Source of the DNA: RUG705 sp934101175
GTDB taxonomy: Bacteria > Bacillota_I > Bacilli_A > RF39 > UBA660
Length of the DNA: 64,000 nt
NCBI GenBank assembly: GCA_934101175.1
Contig: CAKOQC010000001.1
Span: forward strand, 62,001 to 126,000
Direction of reading: 5' to 3'
Each line of letters begins with the position of its first letter. The first letter of the stretch is position 1. Below, piece by piece: positions 8,391 to 19,800 of the stretch. The translations under genes were made by a program, and so were the position numbers. The notes beneath the pieces are model-generated. The model had not been told where the DNA came from. It saw only the letters and a program-made list of their open reading frames with translations, and made no database searches.

Positions 8391-8432
8391 TTAGCAATTA
8401 ATATTGACAATTGCTAAAATAAGTGTTACTAT
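8391..8432 (+). promoter_or_regulatory. htpG promoter overlapped by a CIRCE-like HrcA operator
   Basis: TTAGCAATT-N9-AATTGCTAA at 8391-8417 matches the CIRCE layout (TTAGCACTC-N9-GAGTGCTAA) in seven of nine positions per arm and with the exact 9-base spacing. The -35 TTGACA (8404-8409) lies inside it, followed by a 17-bp spacer and TACTAT at 8427-8432. HrcA binding here would block RNA polymerase until heat stress. Confidence 0.8.
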
Positions 8433-8476
8433 TTATCTGTAGTCAAAATAAAGATTATAGAAAGAGTGATATTATT

Positions 8477-10339
8477 ATGAAACAAAAACAATTTAAAGCT
8501 GAATCAAAAAAATTACTAGATATGATGATTAATTCAATCTATACTAATCCTGAAATATTTTTAAGAGAATTAATTTCTAATGCTAGTGATGCTATTGATA
8601 AATTATATTATACATCTCTTACAGATAAATCTATTAAAGTAAAAAAAGATGCTTTAGCTATATGGGTTAAACCTGATAAAGACAAAAGAACTCTAACTAT
8701 TAGTGATAATGGTATCGGTATGAGTGAAAGTGAACTAGAAGATAATTTAGGAACTATTGCTAAAAGTGGTTCAGAATTATTTAAAGAACAAAATGATAAG
8801 AAAAAAGATATCTCTATCATTGGTCAGTTTGGAGTAGGTTTCTATTCATCATTCATGGTAGCTAAAAAAGTAGAAGTAATAAGTAAAAAATCTGGAGAAG
8901 ATACTTCTTATATATGGTCTTCAACTGGAGCTGATGGCTATCAAATAAAAGAATGTTCTAAAGATACTGTAGGTACTGATATTATCTTATATCTAAAAGA
9001 TAATGATGAATATAATAATTATGATGAATATCTAGATGAAAATAAGATTATGAGTATTATTAAGAAATATTCAGATTATATTAGATATCCTATCAAAATG
9101 AATATAACTAAAGAAGAGAATAAAACTGAAGAAACAACCATTAATAGTATGATTCCTATTTGGCATAAGTCTTCTAAAGATGTTAAAGAAGAAGAATATA
9201 ATGATTTCTATACTGATAAATTCTATGATTATGAGAAACCATTAAGAGTAATTAAAACTAGTGTTGAAGGTCTTACTAGTTATGACGCCTTATTATTTAT
9301 TCCATCTCATGCCCCATATAATTACTATACAAAAGAATATACTAAAGGATTAGAACTATATTCTAAAGGTGTAATGATTATGGATAAATGTAGTGATATA
9401 CTACCAGATTACTACAGTTTCGTTAAAGGTATCGTAGACTCAGAAGATATCTCCCTAAACATTTCTCGTGAAACTATGCAAAGTAATCATCAAATAAAAT
9501 TAATTGCTAAAAATATTGAAACCAAGATTCATAAAGAACTATTAGATATGTTAAAAAATGATCGTGATAAATACGTTGAATTCTATCAAGCATTCGGTAT
9601 GCAATTAAAACACGGTATCTATACAAGTTATGGCATGGATAAAGACAAACTAGAAGATTTATTAATGTTCTATTCTTCTAAAGAAGATAAATACGTTACT
9701 CTAGATGAATATCTTGAAAGAATGAAAGAAGACCAAAAAGATATCTATTACGCTAGCGGAGAATCTCTTGCTAATATCAAAATGTTACCTCAAGTAGAAA
9801 TGATGCTAGATAAAGGATATGAAGTCCTATATCTAAACGAATATCTAGATGAATTCGTTATAAGAATTTTAAATAATTATAAAGAAAAAACATTCATTAA
9901 TGTTTGTGATAAATCTCTTGATGTAGACTCTGAAGAAGAAAAGAAAGAAATAGAAAAAGTTAATACTGATAATAAGAGCCTTCTAGATTTCTTAAAAGAA
10001 AAATTAAATAATAATGTTAAAGAAGTAAAATTCACCAATAAACTTAAAAATCACCCAGTATGTTTAACTTCATCTGGAGAATTATCTCTTGAAATGGAAA
10101 AGATAATTAATTCTATGCCAAATCAAGGTGGAGAAAATGTTAAAGCCGATACTATCCTAGAAATTAATGAAAACCATGCAATAGCTAAAAAGATTAAAGA
10201 ATTATATCAAGATAAATCTTTCGATGACTTAGCCAAATACATTAATATTCTATATAATCAAGCTAGATTATTATCAGGTTTAAATGTTGAAAACCCTAAT
10301 GAATTAACTAATTTAATATGTGAAATGATTAGTAAATAG
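8477..10339 (+). CDS. htpG: Hsp90-family chaperone HtpG
   Basis: 620 residues, normal length for bacterial Hsp90. This cytoplasmic ATP-dependent chaperone folds and remodels client proteins as a dimer. The N-terminal GHKL ATPase has LRELISNASDAIDKL (about 31-45), DNGIGM (about 80) and GQFGVGFYS (about 118-126). The middle domain has the SRETMQ segment, and a C-terminal dimerisation domain follows. I chose the ATG at 8477 because the longer frame from 8423 would overlap the promoter, and the family starts at KQKQFKAESKKLLDMMI. Control by HrcA is indicated by the CIRCE element upstream. A terminator overlaps the stop codon. Confidence 0.97.
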   Translation: MKQKQFKAESKKLLDMMINSIYTNPEIFLRELISNASDAIDKLYYTSLTDKSIKVKKDALAIWVKPDKDKRTLTISDNGIGMSESELEDNLGTIAKSGSELFKEQNDKKKDISIIGQFGVGFYSSFMVAKKVEVISKKSGEDTSYIWSSTGADGYQIKECSKDTVGTDIILYLKDNDEYNNYDEYLDENKIMSIIKKYSDYIRYPIKMNITKEENKTEETTINSMIPIWHKSSKDVKEEEYNDFYTDKFYDYEKPLRVIKTSVEGLTSYDALLFIPSHAPYNYYTKEYTKGLELYSKGVMIMDKCSDILPDYYSFVKGIVDSEDISLNISRETMQSNHQIKLIAKNIETKIHKELLDMLKNDRDKYVEFYQAFGMQLKHGIYTSYGMDKDKLEDLLMFYSSKEDKYVTLDEYLERMKEDQKDIYYASGESLANIKMLPQVEMMLDKGYEVLYLNEYLDEFVIRILNNYKEKTFINVCDKSLDVDSEEEKKEIEKVNTDNKSLLDFLKEKLNNNVKEVKFTNKLKNHPVCLTSSGELSLEMEKIINSMPNQGGENVKADTILEINENHAIAKKIKELYQDKSFDDLAKYINILYNQARLLSGLNVENPNELTNLICEMISK

Positions 10340-10363
10340 AGTAGCCATGTGCTATTCTTTTTC
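10338..10363 (+). terminator. htpG terminator
   Basis: AGAGTAGC / GCTATTCT stem with one G-T pair, 5-base loop, then a T-rich tail. Confidence 0.7.
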
Positions 10364-10397
10364 TTATCAATATAATAGATTAATTTAATAATTATAA

Positions 10398-10426
10398 TTG
10401 ACAAATAAATATTCACGTGTTAGTAT
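10398..10426 (+). promoter_or_regulatory. sigma-A promoter
   Basis: TTGACA at 10398-10403, 17-bp spacer, TAGTAT at 10421-10426; it serves the gene at 10452. Confidence 0.75.
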
Positions 10427-10451
10427 ACATAACTAAGAAAGAAGTGAAATT

Positions 10452-11231
10452 ATGGATACAACCAGTATTTTAGGATTATATATAGGAAGTGTTATTGCCA
10501 GTACCGTTATTGAGATAAGTAATGAATTAAGATTTTTTAAAGATATTGCTGATGCCGGATATAAAATAAATATTGATAAATTAACAGAATTATCCAAATC
10601 ACTTAATAATGATAAAAACCTTGCATTCTTGTTAATTCCTATTATAAATATTTTTCAAGTATTTCAAAATGTAATGACTTATAATAATCAAAAAGAAGAT
10701 ATTCTAAATTCTAGTCATATCGTTGGTCTAATTGAAGAAATGACCCCTATAGAAAAGAAAATGTATCAAGATAATCCTACTAGTATAAATGCTTTATTAG
10801 TACCACTAAAATATTATAATAGATGTGTATATGCTAATAAAATAAAAATAATGACCAATGATTATCCTAGTGAAATAACTTACGATATAGATAAAGATAA
10901 AAATATAACTATTCTAAAAGTAGAAGGTTATCTTTCTAACAAAGATGAAGAATTTATATTAAATATAGTTAAAAATAGTATTCAAGCTCAAAAAGAAATT
11001 ATTAAAAAAATGCTTGATAGATTAACTATTGCTCTAGATGAAGCTAAAGAGAGTGATAAAGACTTATCTAATATTAAAGAAGATATGCAATCATCATCTA
11101 AGTCAAATATAGAAAACATGAAAGAAGAAGATAATCTATTCACAAAAGAAAATCTATCTAATGAAAATATATCTGAAAATACATTTAATAATACTACAGA
11201 ACATACTAAAAAACGTATTAGAAGAAGATAA
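10452..11231 (+). CDS. uncharacterised protein with N-terminal hydrophobic segments
   Basis: 259 residues, not recognised. A hydrophobic stretch is at about 6-22 (ILGLYIGSVIASTVIEI) and a second at about 56-75 (LAFLLIPIINIFQVFQNVM). The remainder is charged. A predicted helical region at about 150-200 precedes a Ser/Asn/Glu-rich tail that ends in the basic cluster KKRIRRR. It is probably membrane-associated with a cytoplasmic tail. It has its own strong promoter and is monocistronic. No function can be assigned. Confidence 0.6.
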   Translation: MDTTSILGLYIGSVIASTVIEISNELRFFKDIADAGYKINIDKLTELSKSLNNDKNLAFLLIPIINIFQVFQNVMTYNNQKEDILNSSHIVGLIEEMTPIEKKMYQDNPTSINALLVPLKYYNRCVYANKIKIMTNDYPSEITYDIDKDKNITILKVEGYLSNKDEEFILNIVKNSIQAQKEIIKKMLDRLTIALDEAKESDKDLSNIKEDMQSSSKSNIENMKEEDNLFTKENLSNENISENTFNNTTEHTKKRIRRR

Positions 11232-11342
11232 AAATAAGCATAATTTATGTATGGTGTTAAAATAGGAAATGAAAATGTCGTTAAAATTATTTGTGATTAT
11301 ATAAAAAGTAAATAATTTTACTAATAAATTATATTTATAAAA

Positions 11343-11377
11343 TTAAATTCTCTATAATTTGAAAAACGAGAATTTAA
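11343..11377. repeat. perfect 10-bp inverted repeat
   Basis: TTAAATTCTC (11343-11352) and GAGAATTTAA (11368-11377) with a 15-base loop. It sits between the gene at 10452 and the PP2C promoter. It may be a weak terminator, since the following bases are AT-rich but not a T run. The rest of 11232-11427 shows nothing clear. Confidence 0.4.
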
Positions 11378-11427
11378 TAATTTATTTAATACATTCTAAT
11401 AAAGCAAATTTAAAGAATTGTATTCTC

Positions 11428-11456
11428 TTGACAAACGAACAAAAGTGTGCTATTAT
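11428..11456 (+). promoter_or_regulatory. sigma-A promoter of the PP2C gene
   Basis: TTGACA at 11428-11433, 17-bp spacer, TATTAT at 11451-11456. It lies inside the 5' extension of the open frame, which argues for the start at 11512. Confidence 0.8.
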
Positions 11457-11511
11457 ATGTACCAATCGAAAAAGAAAGCACCAAGATATTGCTAAAAAGG
11501 GGGATAATAAT

Positions 11512-12378
11512 ATGGGAAATGTAACTTTATCATATATAACAAAAGCCAAAACTTTTCAAGATGGCCATTTTGTCTTAGAAAAAGATTATTCTAAAAAATT
11601 TAGATTGAAAGATGGCTCTTCAATTGAAGTAGCATCTACTGTAGGATTAATAAGAGAAAATCAACAAGATAGCTTAGCTATTTCTATTAATGACAATTTC
11701 AAATTACTATTACTAGCAGATGGTATGGGTGGTATGAAAGAAGGAGAAAAAGCTAGTTACTACACAGTAAAAATCATCAAAGATTTATTTGAATATGAAA
11801 ATGGAGAATACTTAAATAATATTACTAAAGAAAAATTACAAGAAGTACTATTTAATATCGTTTATGAAATTAAACGTTATCTTGGAGAGCAATCTGGTAC
11901 TACCTTAGTATTTGCTCTAATATGTAAAGATAAAACTTATGTTGTATCTATCGGTGATAGTAGAATTTATACTATTGAAGATGGTGTTATCAACCTAATA
12001 ACTTATGATGATTCCGTATCATTTGAACAATTTAGGCCATTCACAAGTTATGAAAGAGATAGATTAAGATTTTATGTTCATAACAATCGAATAACCAATA
12101 GTATCGATAAATATACTATCCCTAGAATCAACGTTTCTGAACTTGATAATTATAGATATGATACTATCTGTTTAATGTCTGATGGTATAAGTGACTTACT
12201 ACAAGAAAATACTATTAGAGAATGCTTAGTAAATAAAAATAGTGCATCTAACTTAATAAAATTAACTAAAAGTGGTCCAATCCCATATAACGAATATCCA
12301 AGTTCTACCTTCTATGACTATTTAAATCTAGGAAAAGATAATGCATCTACAATAGTATATAAGAAAAAAAGAAAATAA
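11512..12378 (+). CDS. PP2C-family serine/threonine protein phosphatase
   Basis: 288 residues. A metal-dependent phosphatase that removes phosphate from Ser/Thr residues in the cytoplasm. All core motifs are present: RENQQDS near residue 45, LADGMGGMKEGE near 66-77, SGTTLVFAL, SIGDSRIY, LMSDGISDLL and KDNASTI near the C terminus. The aspartates for the two-metal centre are therefore intact. Start chosen at 11512 because of the AAGGGGGAT site at 11497-11505 and the promoter just upstream; the longer frame from 11359 would begin upstream of the promoter. No partner kinase is adjacent, so the substrate is unknown. Confidence 0.9.
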   Translation: MGNVTLSYITKAKTFQDGHFVLEKDYSKKFRLKDGSSIEVASTVGLIRENQQDSLAISINDNFKLLLLADGMGGMKEGEKASYYTVKIIKDLFEYENGEYLNNITKEKLQEVLFNIVYEIKRYLGEQSGTTLVFALICKDKTYVVSIGDSRIYTIEDGVINLITYDDSVSFEQFRPFTSYERDRLRFYVHNNRITNSIDKYTIPRINVSELDNYRYDTICLMSDGISDLLQENTIRECLVNKNSASNLIKLTKSGPIPYNEYPSSTFYDYLNLGKDNASTIVYKKKRK

Positions 12379-12388
12379 CATAAAAAAT

Positions 12389-12432
12389 AAAGATAAATAC
12401 TTTAAAAATAATTAGTATTTATCTTTTAATTT
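12389..12432 (+). terminator. terminator after PP2C gene
   Basis: 13-bp stem AAAGATAAATACT / AGTATTTATCTTT, loop of 12 bases, T-rich tail. Confidence 0.85.
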
Positions 12433-12461
12433 TGATATAATATTCTTAGGGTGATAATAAA

Positions 12462-13067
12462 ATGCAAATAATAAAATATACTAAAAAAGGAAATGGCAAT
12501 TATGATATCTTACTTGATAATAATAAAAAAATAACACTATCAGAAGATTTAATTCTAAAAAATAGTCTTCTCTATAAAAAAGAAGTAGATCCCTATCTCT
12601 TAGAAGAACTTCTTACTGAAAATATCAAATATGATATATATAATAAATGTGTAAAATATATCTCTATCAGATTAAGAAGTATAAATGAAATAAAAGAATA
12701 TATGAAAAGATTAAATGCTGATGAAGAAACAATCAATAATACCATAGATAGACTACTAAAAAATAATCTACTAAATGATGAAGTATTTACAAAAGCTTTT
12801 ATTCAAGATAAATTAAATTTCACTACCATGGGTCCATATCGTATTGAACAAGAATTAAAACGTCAGCATATAGATAATACTATTATATCTAAATATCTAT
12901 ATAACATAGATAAAGATATCTTAATAATTAAAATAAATAAACAGATAAATAAATTAATTAAAAGTAATAAAAAGAAAGATAATTTAAAAAATAAAATATA
13001 TAAAAATCTCTTATCACTAGGATACTCTAACGATATGATTTTAAAAGAATTAAATAAATATTTTTAG
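12462..13067 (+). CDS. recX: regulatory protein RecX
   Basis: 201 residues. RecX binds RecA filaments and modulates recombination. The three-helix repeats are visible: YNKCVKYISIRLRSINEIKEYM (about 62-85), IDRLLKNNLLNDEVFTKAFI (about 97-118) and GPYRIEQELKRQHIDNTII (about 127-146). A lysine-rich C terminus ends in a fourth helix pair. The N-terminal beta region (about 1-55) is as in Bacillus RecX. GGGTGAT ribosome binding site at 12449-12455. recA is not in this window. Confidence 0.9.
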   Translation: MQIIKYTKKGNGNYDILLDNNKKITLSEDLILKNSLLYKKEVDPYLLEELLTENIKYDIYNKCVKYISIRLRSINEIKEYMKRLNADEETINNTIDRLLKNNLLNDEVFTKAFIQDKLNFTTMGPYRIEQELKRQHIDNTIISKYLYNIDKDILIIKINKQINKLIKSNKKKDNLKNKIYKNLLSLGYSNDMILKELNKYF

Positions 13068-13110
13068 TATAAATTTCCATAATTAGTTAATATTATGACT
13101 AGGTGATGAG

Positions 13111-13611
13111 ATGAAAAAGAAAATATTGTTCCTACTACTAGGTTTATTTATCTTTACAGGTTGTTCTATGGGTAATAGTCCTACTGCTAAAACAGAAGAT
13201 TTATTTAGTAAATATCAAAGACTAGATCAAGATATTGTATCAGGTATTGATAATGTATTAGAAGAACAAGATTTAACTGAAAATAATCGTAAAAGATACA
13301 AAGAATTATTAGAAAATCAATATAAAAATTTAAGTTATGAAATAAAAGATGAATTAATTGATGGTAACAGTGCTACCGTTTTAGTAGAAATAGAAGTAAT
13401 AGATTATAAAAAGAGTATTAATGATTTAACTTTTGATAGTACTATTTATACTAAAGAAAGTTATGATGAAGAAAAATTAAATCGTTTAGAAAAAGCTAAA
13501 GATAAAGTAAAATATACCCTAGAAATAAAATTAACTAAAGATAATGATGATAACTGGAAAGTAGATCCTTTAACAAGTGAGCAAACTAAAAAAATTCAAG
13601 GAATGTTCTAA
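13111..13611 (+). CDS. small lipoprotein
   Basis: 166 residues. The N-terminal signal (KKKILFLLLGLFIFTGC) has a lipobox FTGC with Cys at residue 18, so the protein is lipid-anchored on the outer face of the membrane. The mature part is charged and helical at first (LFSKYQRLDQDIVSGIDNVL), then beta-like (ATVLVEIEVIDYKKSI, VKYTLEIKLT) and ends in DDNWKVDPLT. This layout resembles NTF2-like lipoproteins of Firmicutes, but the family is not certain. It starts behind an AGGTGAT site and is probably co-transcribed with recX, 43 bases upstream. Confidence 0.8.
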   Translation: MKKKILFLLLGLFIFTGCSMGNSPTAKTEDLFSKYQRLDQDIVSGIDNVLEEQDLTENNRKRYKELLENQYKNLSYEIKDELIDGNSATVLVEIEVIDYKKSINDLTFDSTIYTKESYDEEKLNRLEKAKDKVKYTLEIKLTKDNDDNWKVDPLTSEQTKKIQGMF

Positions 13612-13640
13612 TACAACCGTTTGATATGGTTGTATTTTTT
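13611..13640 (+). terminator. lipoprotein gene terminator
   Basis: ATACAACC / GGTTGTAT stem, 9-base loop, run of T. It overlaps the stop codon. Confidence 0.85.
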
Positions 13641-13680
13641 ATATAAATATCAATAATATTTCATAATAAAAAAAGTTATA

Positions 13681-13863
13681 AAGTATTTTACTTAATAATT
13701 CTTAAAAAGTGCTGTAAAACCTTGAAAACATTGACTTTATCTAAAAATATTAAAATTTAAAAATATATATATTTTCTTATAAAAATATAGTTGCAAATGT
13801 TGCATAATCCCTTTATTTATAGTATAATTTAATCATAGTAGAAAGTTATCAAGTAGAATACTT
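13681..13863. promoter_or_regulatory. invertible promoter cassette B, ON orientation
   Basis: 183-bp block with inverted repeats AAGTATTTTACTT (13681-13693) and AAGTAGAATACTT (13851-13863), matching in 12 of 13 positions when one is reverse-complemented. From left to right the interior holds GAAAACATTGACTTTATC (13724-13741), an AT-rich stretch and the promoter, pointing right into the giant surface gene. Both repeats are preceded by AAAGTTAT in direct orientation. Confidence 0.8.
13800..13828 (+). promoter_or_regulatory. sigma-A promoter inside cassette B
   Basis: TTGCAT at 13800-13805, 17-bp spacer, TATAAT at 13823-13828. It is about 60 bases upstream of the ATG at 13888. The CTTTATTTATAGTATAATTT stretch is shared with the two other cassettes. 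Confidence 0.8.
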
Positions 13864-13887
13864 GAGGATTTTTTGGAGTGTAAACTT

Positions 13888-16800
13888 ATGGATAAAAAGA
13901 AGAAAACATTGATATTAATGATGGTACTTGGAGTAATAATGATATTACTTGGAAGTACATTTGCATACTTTTCATGGAGAAGCGGAGAAAATAAAGAAGT
14001 AGTCTTTAATACTAGTAAAGGATTACAAGAATATATAATTTATGATTCAGGAGAATCTAAGTTTATTGGAGACTTTCAAGTAGGAACTAGTTATACTTCT
14101 GGAGTACATACTACAGTATCTATTTATAAAAGTGATAAAATAAGTGATAAGATGCTATATGCTACTATTAATATGAAAGTAAAAGAGATAGGAGAAAATC
14201 TTAATAATAGTGAAGCATTAAAGTGGACAGTTACTTTAGGTAATGCTACTAGTAATGGTAAAGTATTAGCAAGTGGAAATTTTTCTTTATTATCTACTGG
14301 TAGTGAAATGGCAATACTTCCTAATTTTGAAGTAACTACTACTTTAACAGAATATACGATATGGATCTGGTTAGATGAAACATTAGCAGATAGCTCTATG
14401 ACAGGAGAAACAGCCGATGTATCTATATGGACACAAGTAGATCAAATAGTAGTAGATAAATTTGAAATAACAAAATTAACTAATAACTATCAAATTATTA
14501 AAGCTATAGCAGTTAATTCTGGTAAGAAAATCATAGGATATCAAGTAACTGATAGTAATACAGAACCTAGTACATGGATAAGTATTCCTGAGAATGAACA
14601 GAATAATATCTATAATTTAGAATATACCGTTAATAATACTGGAACATATTATATATGGTTTAAAGATAAGAATAATAAAATAATTAGTAAAAGTATAGAA
14701 ATAAGTGAAATTAATAATAATGCTCCAACATGTACATGGAGTGAATTTAATCCTAGTACTATAATGCCTAATAATACATCTAAGATTACACTAACATGTA
14801 TCGATAATGTAGTAGGAATAACAGATAAAAATATTACTAAAGAAGATATTACTATATCTAATAATAACATAGTAGTAGATACTATTAATAAAGAGAGTGT
14901 TAGTAATGGTTATAAATATACCTTTACTATAACTGGTAATAGTGAAGGTGCAAGTAATATTACACTTCCTAAAGATACTATCAAAAATAAAGTTAATATT
15001 GGAAATGAAGAAATAATTTCAAAAGATATAAATGTTAGAAATACTTTAACTCTTACAATAGATTATAATGGTGGTACTAGTTCTAAGACATATGATAGTA
15101 GTTACCCATATGATAGTGTTATAGAACTATCTAATCCAACTAAAGAAGGATATGACTTTGATGGTTGGGAAGTTGTTAGTGGTAATGGAAAAGTAATTAG
15201 AAATACATTACTTAATGGTAATTTTGCTAGTTCAGAAGGATGGTCAACTTCATCAACTAGTATAGATAATAAATTATCAGGTACAGTAGAAAATAATGTT
15301 TTATACATAGAAGATACTTCAAATATTACTGGTTATTGGAATTATCAACCAGTAAAGTTTATTTCAGGACATAAATATTATATTGCCAGTAAGATAGATA
15401 TAAGATCATTAGAAGCGGGAACAGTAGATTTAAGAATAAGAAACACTGAAGGTGATGCCGCTACTCAAAAAACTATAAGTGAAGTGACTACTCCAAGAAC
15501 ATCTTTTGTAGCAACCGCTGATGATACATGGTATGCCTATCAAATAGGTATAAGCTCAGTTAGCATTGCTAATGGTTCATTTGCCGAGAACATGGTAATA
15601 GATTTAACCGAAGCTTATGGTTTAGGGAATGAACCTACTCAAGAATGGTTAGATCAAAACATTTCTTATATTAATGAAAGTACGTTAATAACAGACAATG
15701 AAAATATAAAAGTTAAAGCTAAATGGAGAGCTAAGACAAATGTCTTAACTATCGATCCTAACGTAGGTACTCTATTAGGAAAGACCAGTCGCTTATCTTA
15801 TTATTTAACAAGCGGAGATATCAAAAATATTCCTAACCCTACTAGGGAGGGGTATGATTTTGATGGTTATGAAATAGTAAGTGGTAGTGGAAATATTATT
15901 AGAAATATGGTTATCAATGGAAACTTTGAAGATGGTACAAATGGTTGGACAAAGAGAAATTCAGAAACAATATTAACTAATGTTTCTAGTGGTGGAATTA
16001 ATGATTCTAAATATATTAAATTAGAACCTAAAGGCACTTATAGATGGCTATACAGTAGTAAACATTATATTCCTCTAAATCATATAGTATATACTAGTGC
16101 ATATTATCAAAAACACGGCGGTGGAAATACAAGACTACTTGTTTATGATTCTGATGACAATGCCTTTTTAGCTAGGTATGATAGTACCTCTGATGATGTA
16201 ACCGAATGGACTAGAGTAAGTGCTAGAATGGCAAATACGACTAATTATGAAGAATATTCAACATTAGTATATGGTGCAAGTAGCGAATATGTAGAAGGTA
16301 TGTATAGTTTATGGGATAATGTTTTAACAATAGACTTAACCGAAGCTTATGGTTCAGGAAATGAACCTACTAAAGAATGGTTAGATCAGAATATAGATTA
16401 TTTTGATGGTAGTAATTTTACAATGAAAGATCAAGAAACAGTTATAAGAGCTAAATGGAAAGCGAAAAAATACACGGTTAATTTTAATGGCAATATGTTT
16501 AGTACTGCAAGTAAAACAATAAATGGATTAACTATAACTTATGATTATGATAATTCGTATTTGACTATAAATGGAACGCCAACTTCAACGTCAACAGTAT
16601 TATCAAGTTTAACTGGTTTAAGCTTTACGTCTGGTAATAAGTATACAATGACACTTACTTATGTATCTGGTAGTTATGCATATACCGGAACAGGCTCAGC
16701 CTCATTTGTAGCAGATGTAACTAATACTTCTAATACTGCATTAGCAACAAGAAATGTTGTGAGTTCATCATACCCTACTAGTGGAAGTAAATCTAATACA

Positions 16801-19800
16801 CTAACAGTAAGTGATTTAGCAAGCACAGATGGATCAGGATTTAAATTTTGGATGTGGGCAAGCGAACCCGCTAAACAAACATTTACTAATTATAAAATGA
16901 AGGTTAACATTACTAAGAGTGATACTAAGAAAGTATCATATAATAGCACTTACGGATCATTACCAATACCTAAAAGAGTAGGGTTTACTTTTGATGGCTG
17001 GTATACTGGTGAGAAAGGTACAGGTACTAAAATAACAGATAGTACTAAAGTAGCAATTACTTCCGATCAGACATTATATGCTAAATGGAAAGATAATGTT
17101 TTACCTTATGGAACAGCTGCCTTATCACTAACTAATGGCAAATATACTTTAAAATTATCTAATTATGGTGACGATGGTTCAGGTTTAACTGGAACATATG
17201 GTTTTGCTTTAACTACAAATAGCAACTGTAGTGCTGCTACATATACAAATCAAACTGGGGTATCAAAGGATTATACCGGAAGTTATACGAATGGTACAAC
17301 ATATTATGGATGTATAAAATTAACTGATAAAGCTGGCAATATTGCTTATTTATCCTCAGCCGGAGTTAAATATAGTTATACTAATGTTAATCAGCAATAT
17401 ACGACAGCTGGTGAACAAACATATACAGTACCAGATACTGGAACTTACAAATTAGAAGTATGGGGTGCACAAGGTGGTTCTACAACATATTCTTCTAAAA
17501 CATATAGAGGAGGATATGGAGGATACTCAGTAGGATCAATTTCTTTGACTAAGGGTCAAAAACTTTATATAAATGTAGGCGGAGCTGGTAAAGGTGGCGC
17601 TTCTAGTTCTACATTTGCTGGCGGTTATAATGGTGGTGGAGCAATTACACAAACTAATGGCTCAGATCATTATCATGCTTCAGGTGGCGGAGCAACGCAT
17701 ATAGCTACAGTTAGTGGACTTTTATCAACACTATCTTCAAAAACTAGTAACATATTAATTGTTGCTGGCGGAGGCGGTGGTGGATATGTACATACATATA
17801 GTACCGATTATACAAGTATTGGCGGAGAAGGTGGTGGAATTAAAGGTACTGATTCTACAACAGCAGCTTCTAATGGTAAGCAAGGTCTTGGAGGTACGCA
17901 GACTGCCGGCGGAAAATATAAAGGTTCTTCTGAAACAACTAGTACAATATTTGGTAGTTTTGGAAAAGGTGGTACACCATCTGCATCATGGGGTTCAGCT
18001 GGTGGCGGAGGATACTATGGCGGCGGAGCTTCTTACGGGGAAACATCTTCTAATGGTAATACCGGTGGCGGAGGCGGTTCTGGATATATTGGAAACTCAT
18101 CATTGACTAATAAGGCTATGTATTGTTATAATTGTACAACATCTACAGCTACTGCTACTAAGACAAATACTACTACTAAAGTATCATCAACACCCACTGC
18201 TAATTATGCTAAAAGTGGCAATGGAGCCGCGAGAATAACAGCTACAATAACTACGAATGTCACTTCATTAGTCTTAACATACAATAATAATGGTGGTTCA
18301 GGTTGTTATTCTAAGTCGATAGTAAAAGGTGGTACTTATGGAACATTATGTACACCAGTAAGAGATGGATATAGTTTTGATGGTTGGTACACGGCGGCTA
18401 CTGATGGAACGAAAATTACTTCATCAACAAGTGTAACTGTTACAGCTAACCAAACAATATATGCTCATTGGAATGCAAGTACCAATCCAGTAATAACATT
18501 TAGTCCTGATGGTAATAGTAGCTATGTAAAAGGAAATATTACTAGTACAATTAATGTAAGCAAAGGAAGTAATGATTTAAATTCGTCAACACTTAAATAT
18601 ATATATTCCTTATCTGATAATGTTTCTCCTTCAGTAGAATTTATACCAGGTAATTCATATTCACTAAATTCTGCAACCGGAAAATATTACTTGATAGCAC
18701 AAGCTTGTGATGTCAATGGAAAATGTACGAAAAAGATATCAAGCCCATTCTATGTAGATAATACTAAACCGGAAGGAAATGTATTATTATCACAATATAA
18801 ATCCTCAATTACTGCTAATGTAAATGCTACTGATGAAGGAAGTGAAATAAAAAATTATGGATATTTAATAACAACAGCTAGTAGTTGTCCTACTTCTGGG
18901 TATACAACAAGTACTAATGCACAATATACATTAAATGCAACAGCATCAGGTACTTATAGAGTGTGTGTTAAAATTACCGATAAAGCAGGAAATGCTAATA
19001 CTATTAGTAATACTATTACAGTTACAATAACAGAAATTACTTATGGTACTTTAATTAGCAGTTATAGTTGTAGTAATAAAACAGTAGGATCATCTCCATA
19101 TATAATTAGCTATACCGGTAAATGTGAAATAGTAAAAGAAGGTACTGATAATTGGAAAATTAAGTTTTTAACAAGTGGTACATTAAAGATAAGCACTAAT
19201 TTGAATGTAGATACCTTCTTAGTAGGAGGCGGAGCCGGTGGTGGAGCTTCTGATTATAATAATTTATCACAATATGATTCCGGTACTTGGTGGTCTCATG
19301 GTGATGGTGGATCTGGTGGCTACACAAAAACATATCGTAATATTGATATTAAATCATCTGATACATACACAATTACAGTTGGATCTGGTGGTGCAGCCGA
19401 TACAGCTGGTGGCAAATCTTCATTAGTAGGTGGTAGTATAAATCAAGCAGCTAATGGTGGAAACACTAATAGAGGAGCCGGTGGATCCGGTGGTGGAGCA
19501 GGATGTACACAATATTATGCTGGTGGCGGTGGAGCAGGAGCTGGTGGTAAATATGGAAATGCCGGTGGTGATTGTACTGGTAACGTTTTAGGTGGCTCTC
19601 AAAGTTTATCAGGAGGATCTGGTCAAGGAACAACCACTTGTGAATTTGAACAAAGTGCTAGTGGAAGTAGTACTGATTTAACTGGATGTGCAACCGGAAT
19701 AACAGCATATGGAGCAGGAGGAACTGCGGCTGGTACAAAAACTGGAACTGCCAATACCGGAAATGGTGGCGATGGTGCAAGTTCTAGTGAACTTAACAAC

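Noticed and set aside
11249..11317. 22-codon frame starting MYGVKIGN
   Set aside because: No ribosome binding site or conservation evidence.
13731..13765. TTGACT in the distal cassette block as a second -35
   Set aside because: No acceptable -10 at 16-18 bases; the downstream TTGCAT/TATAAT pair is much better.
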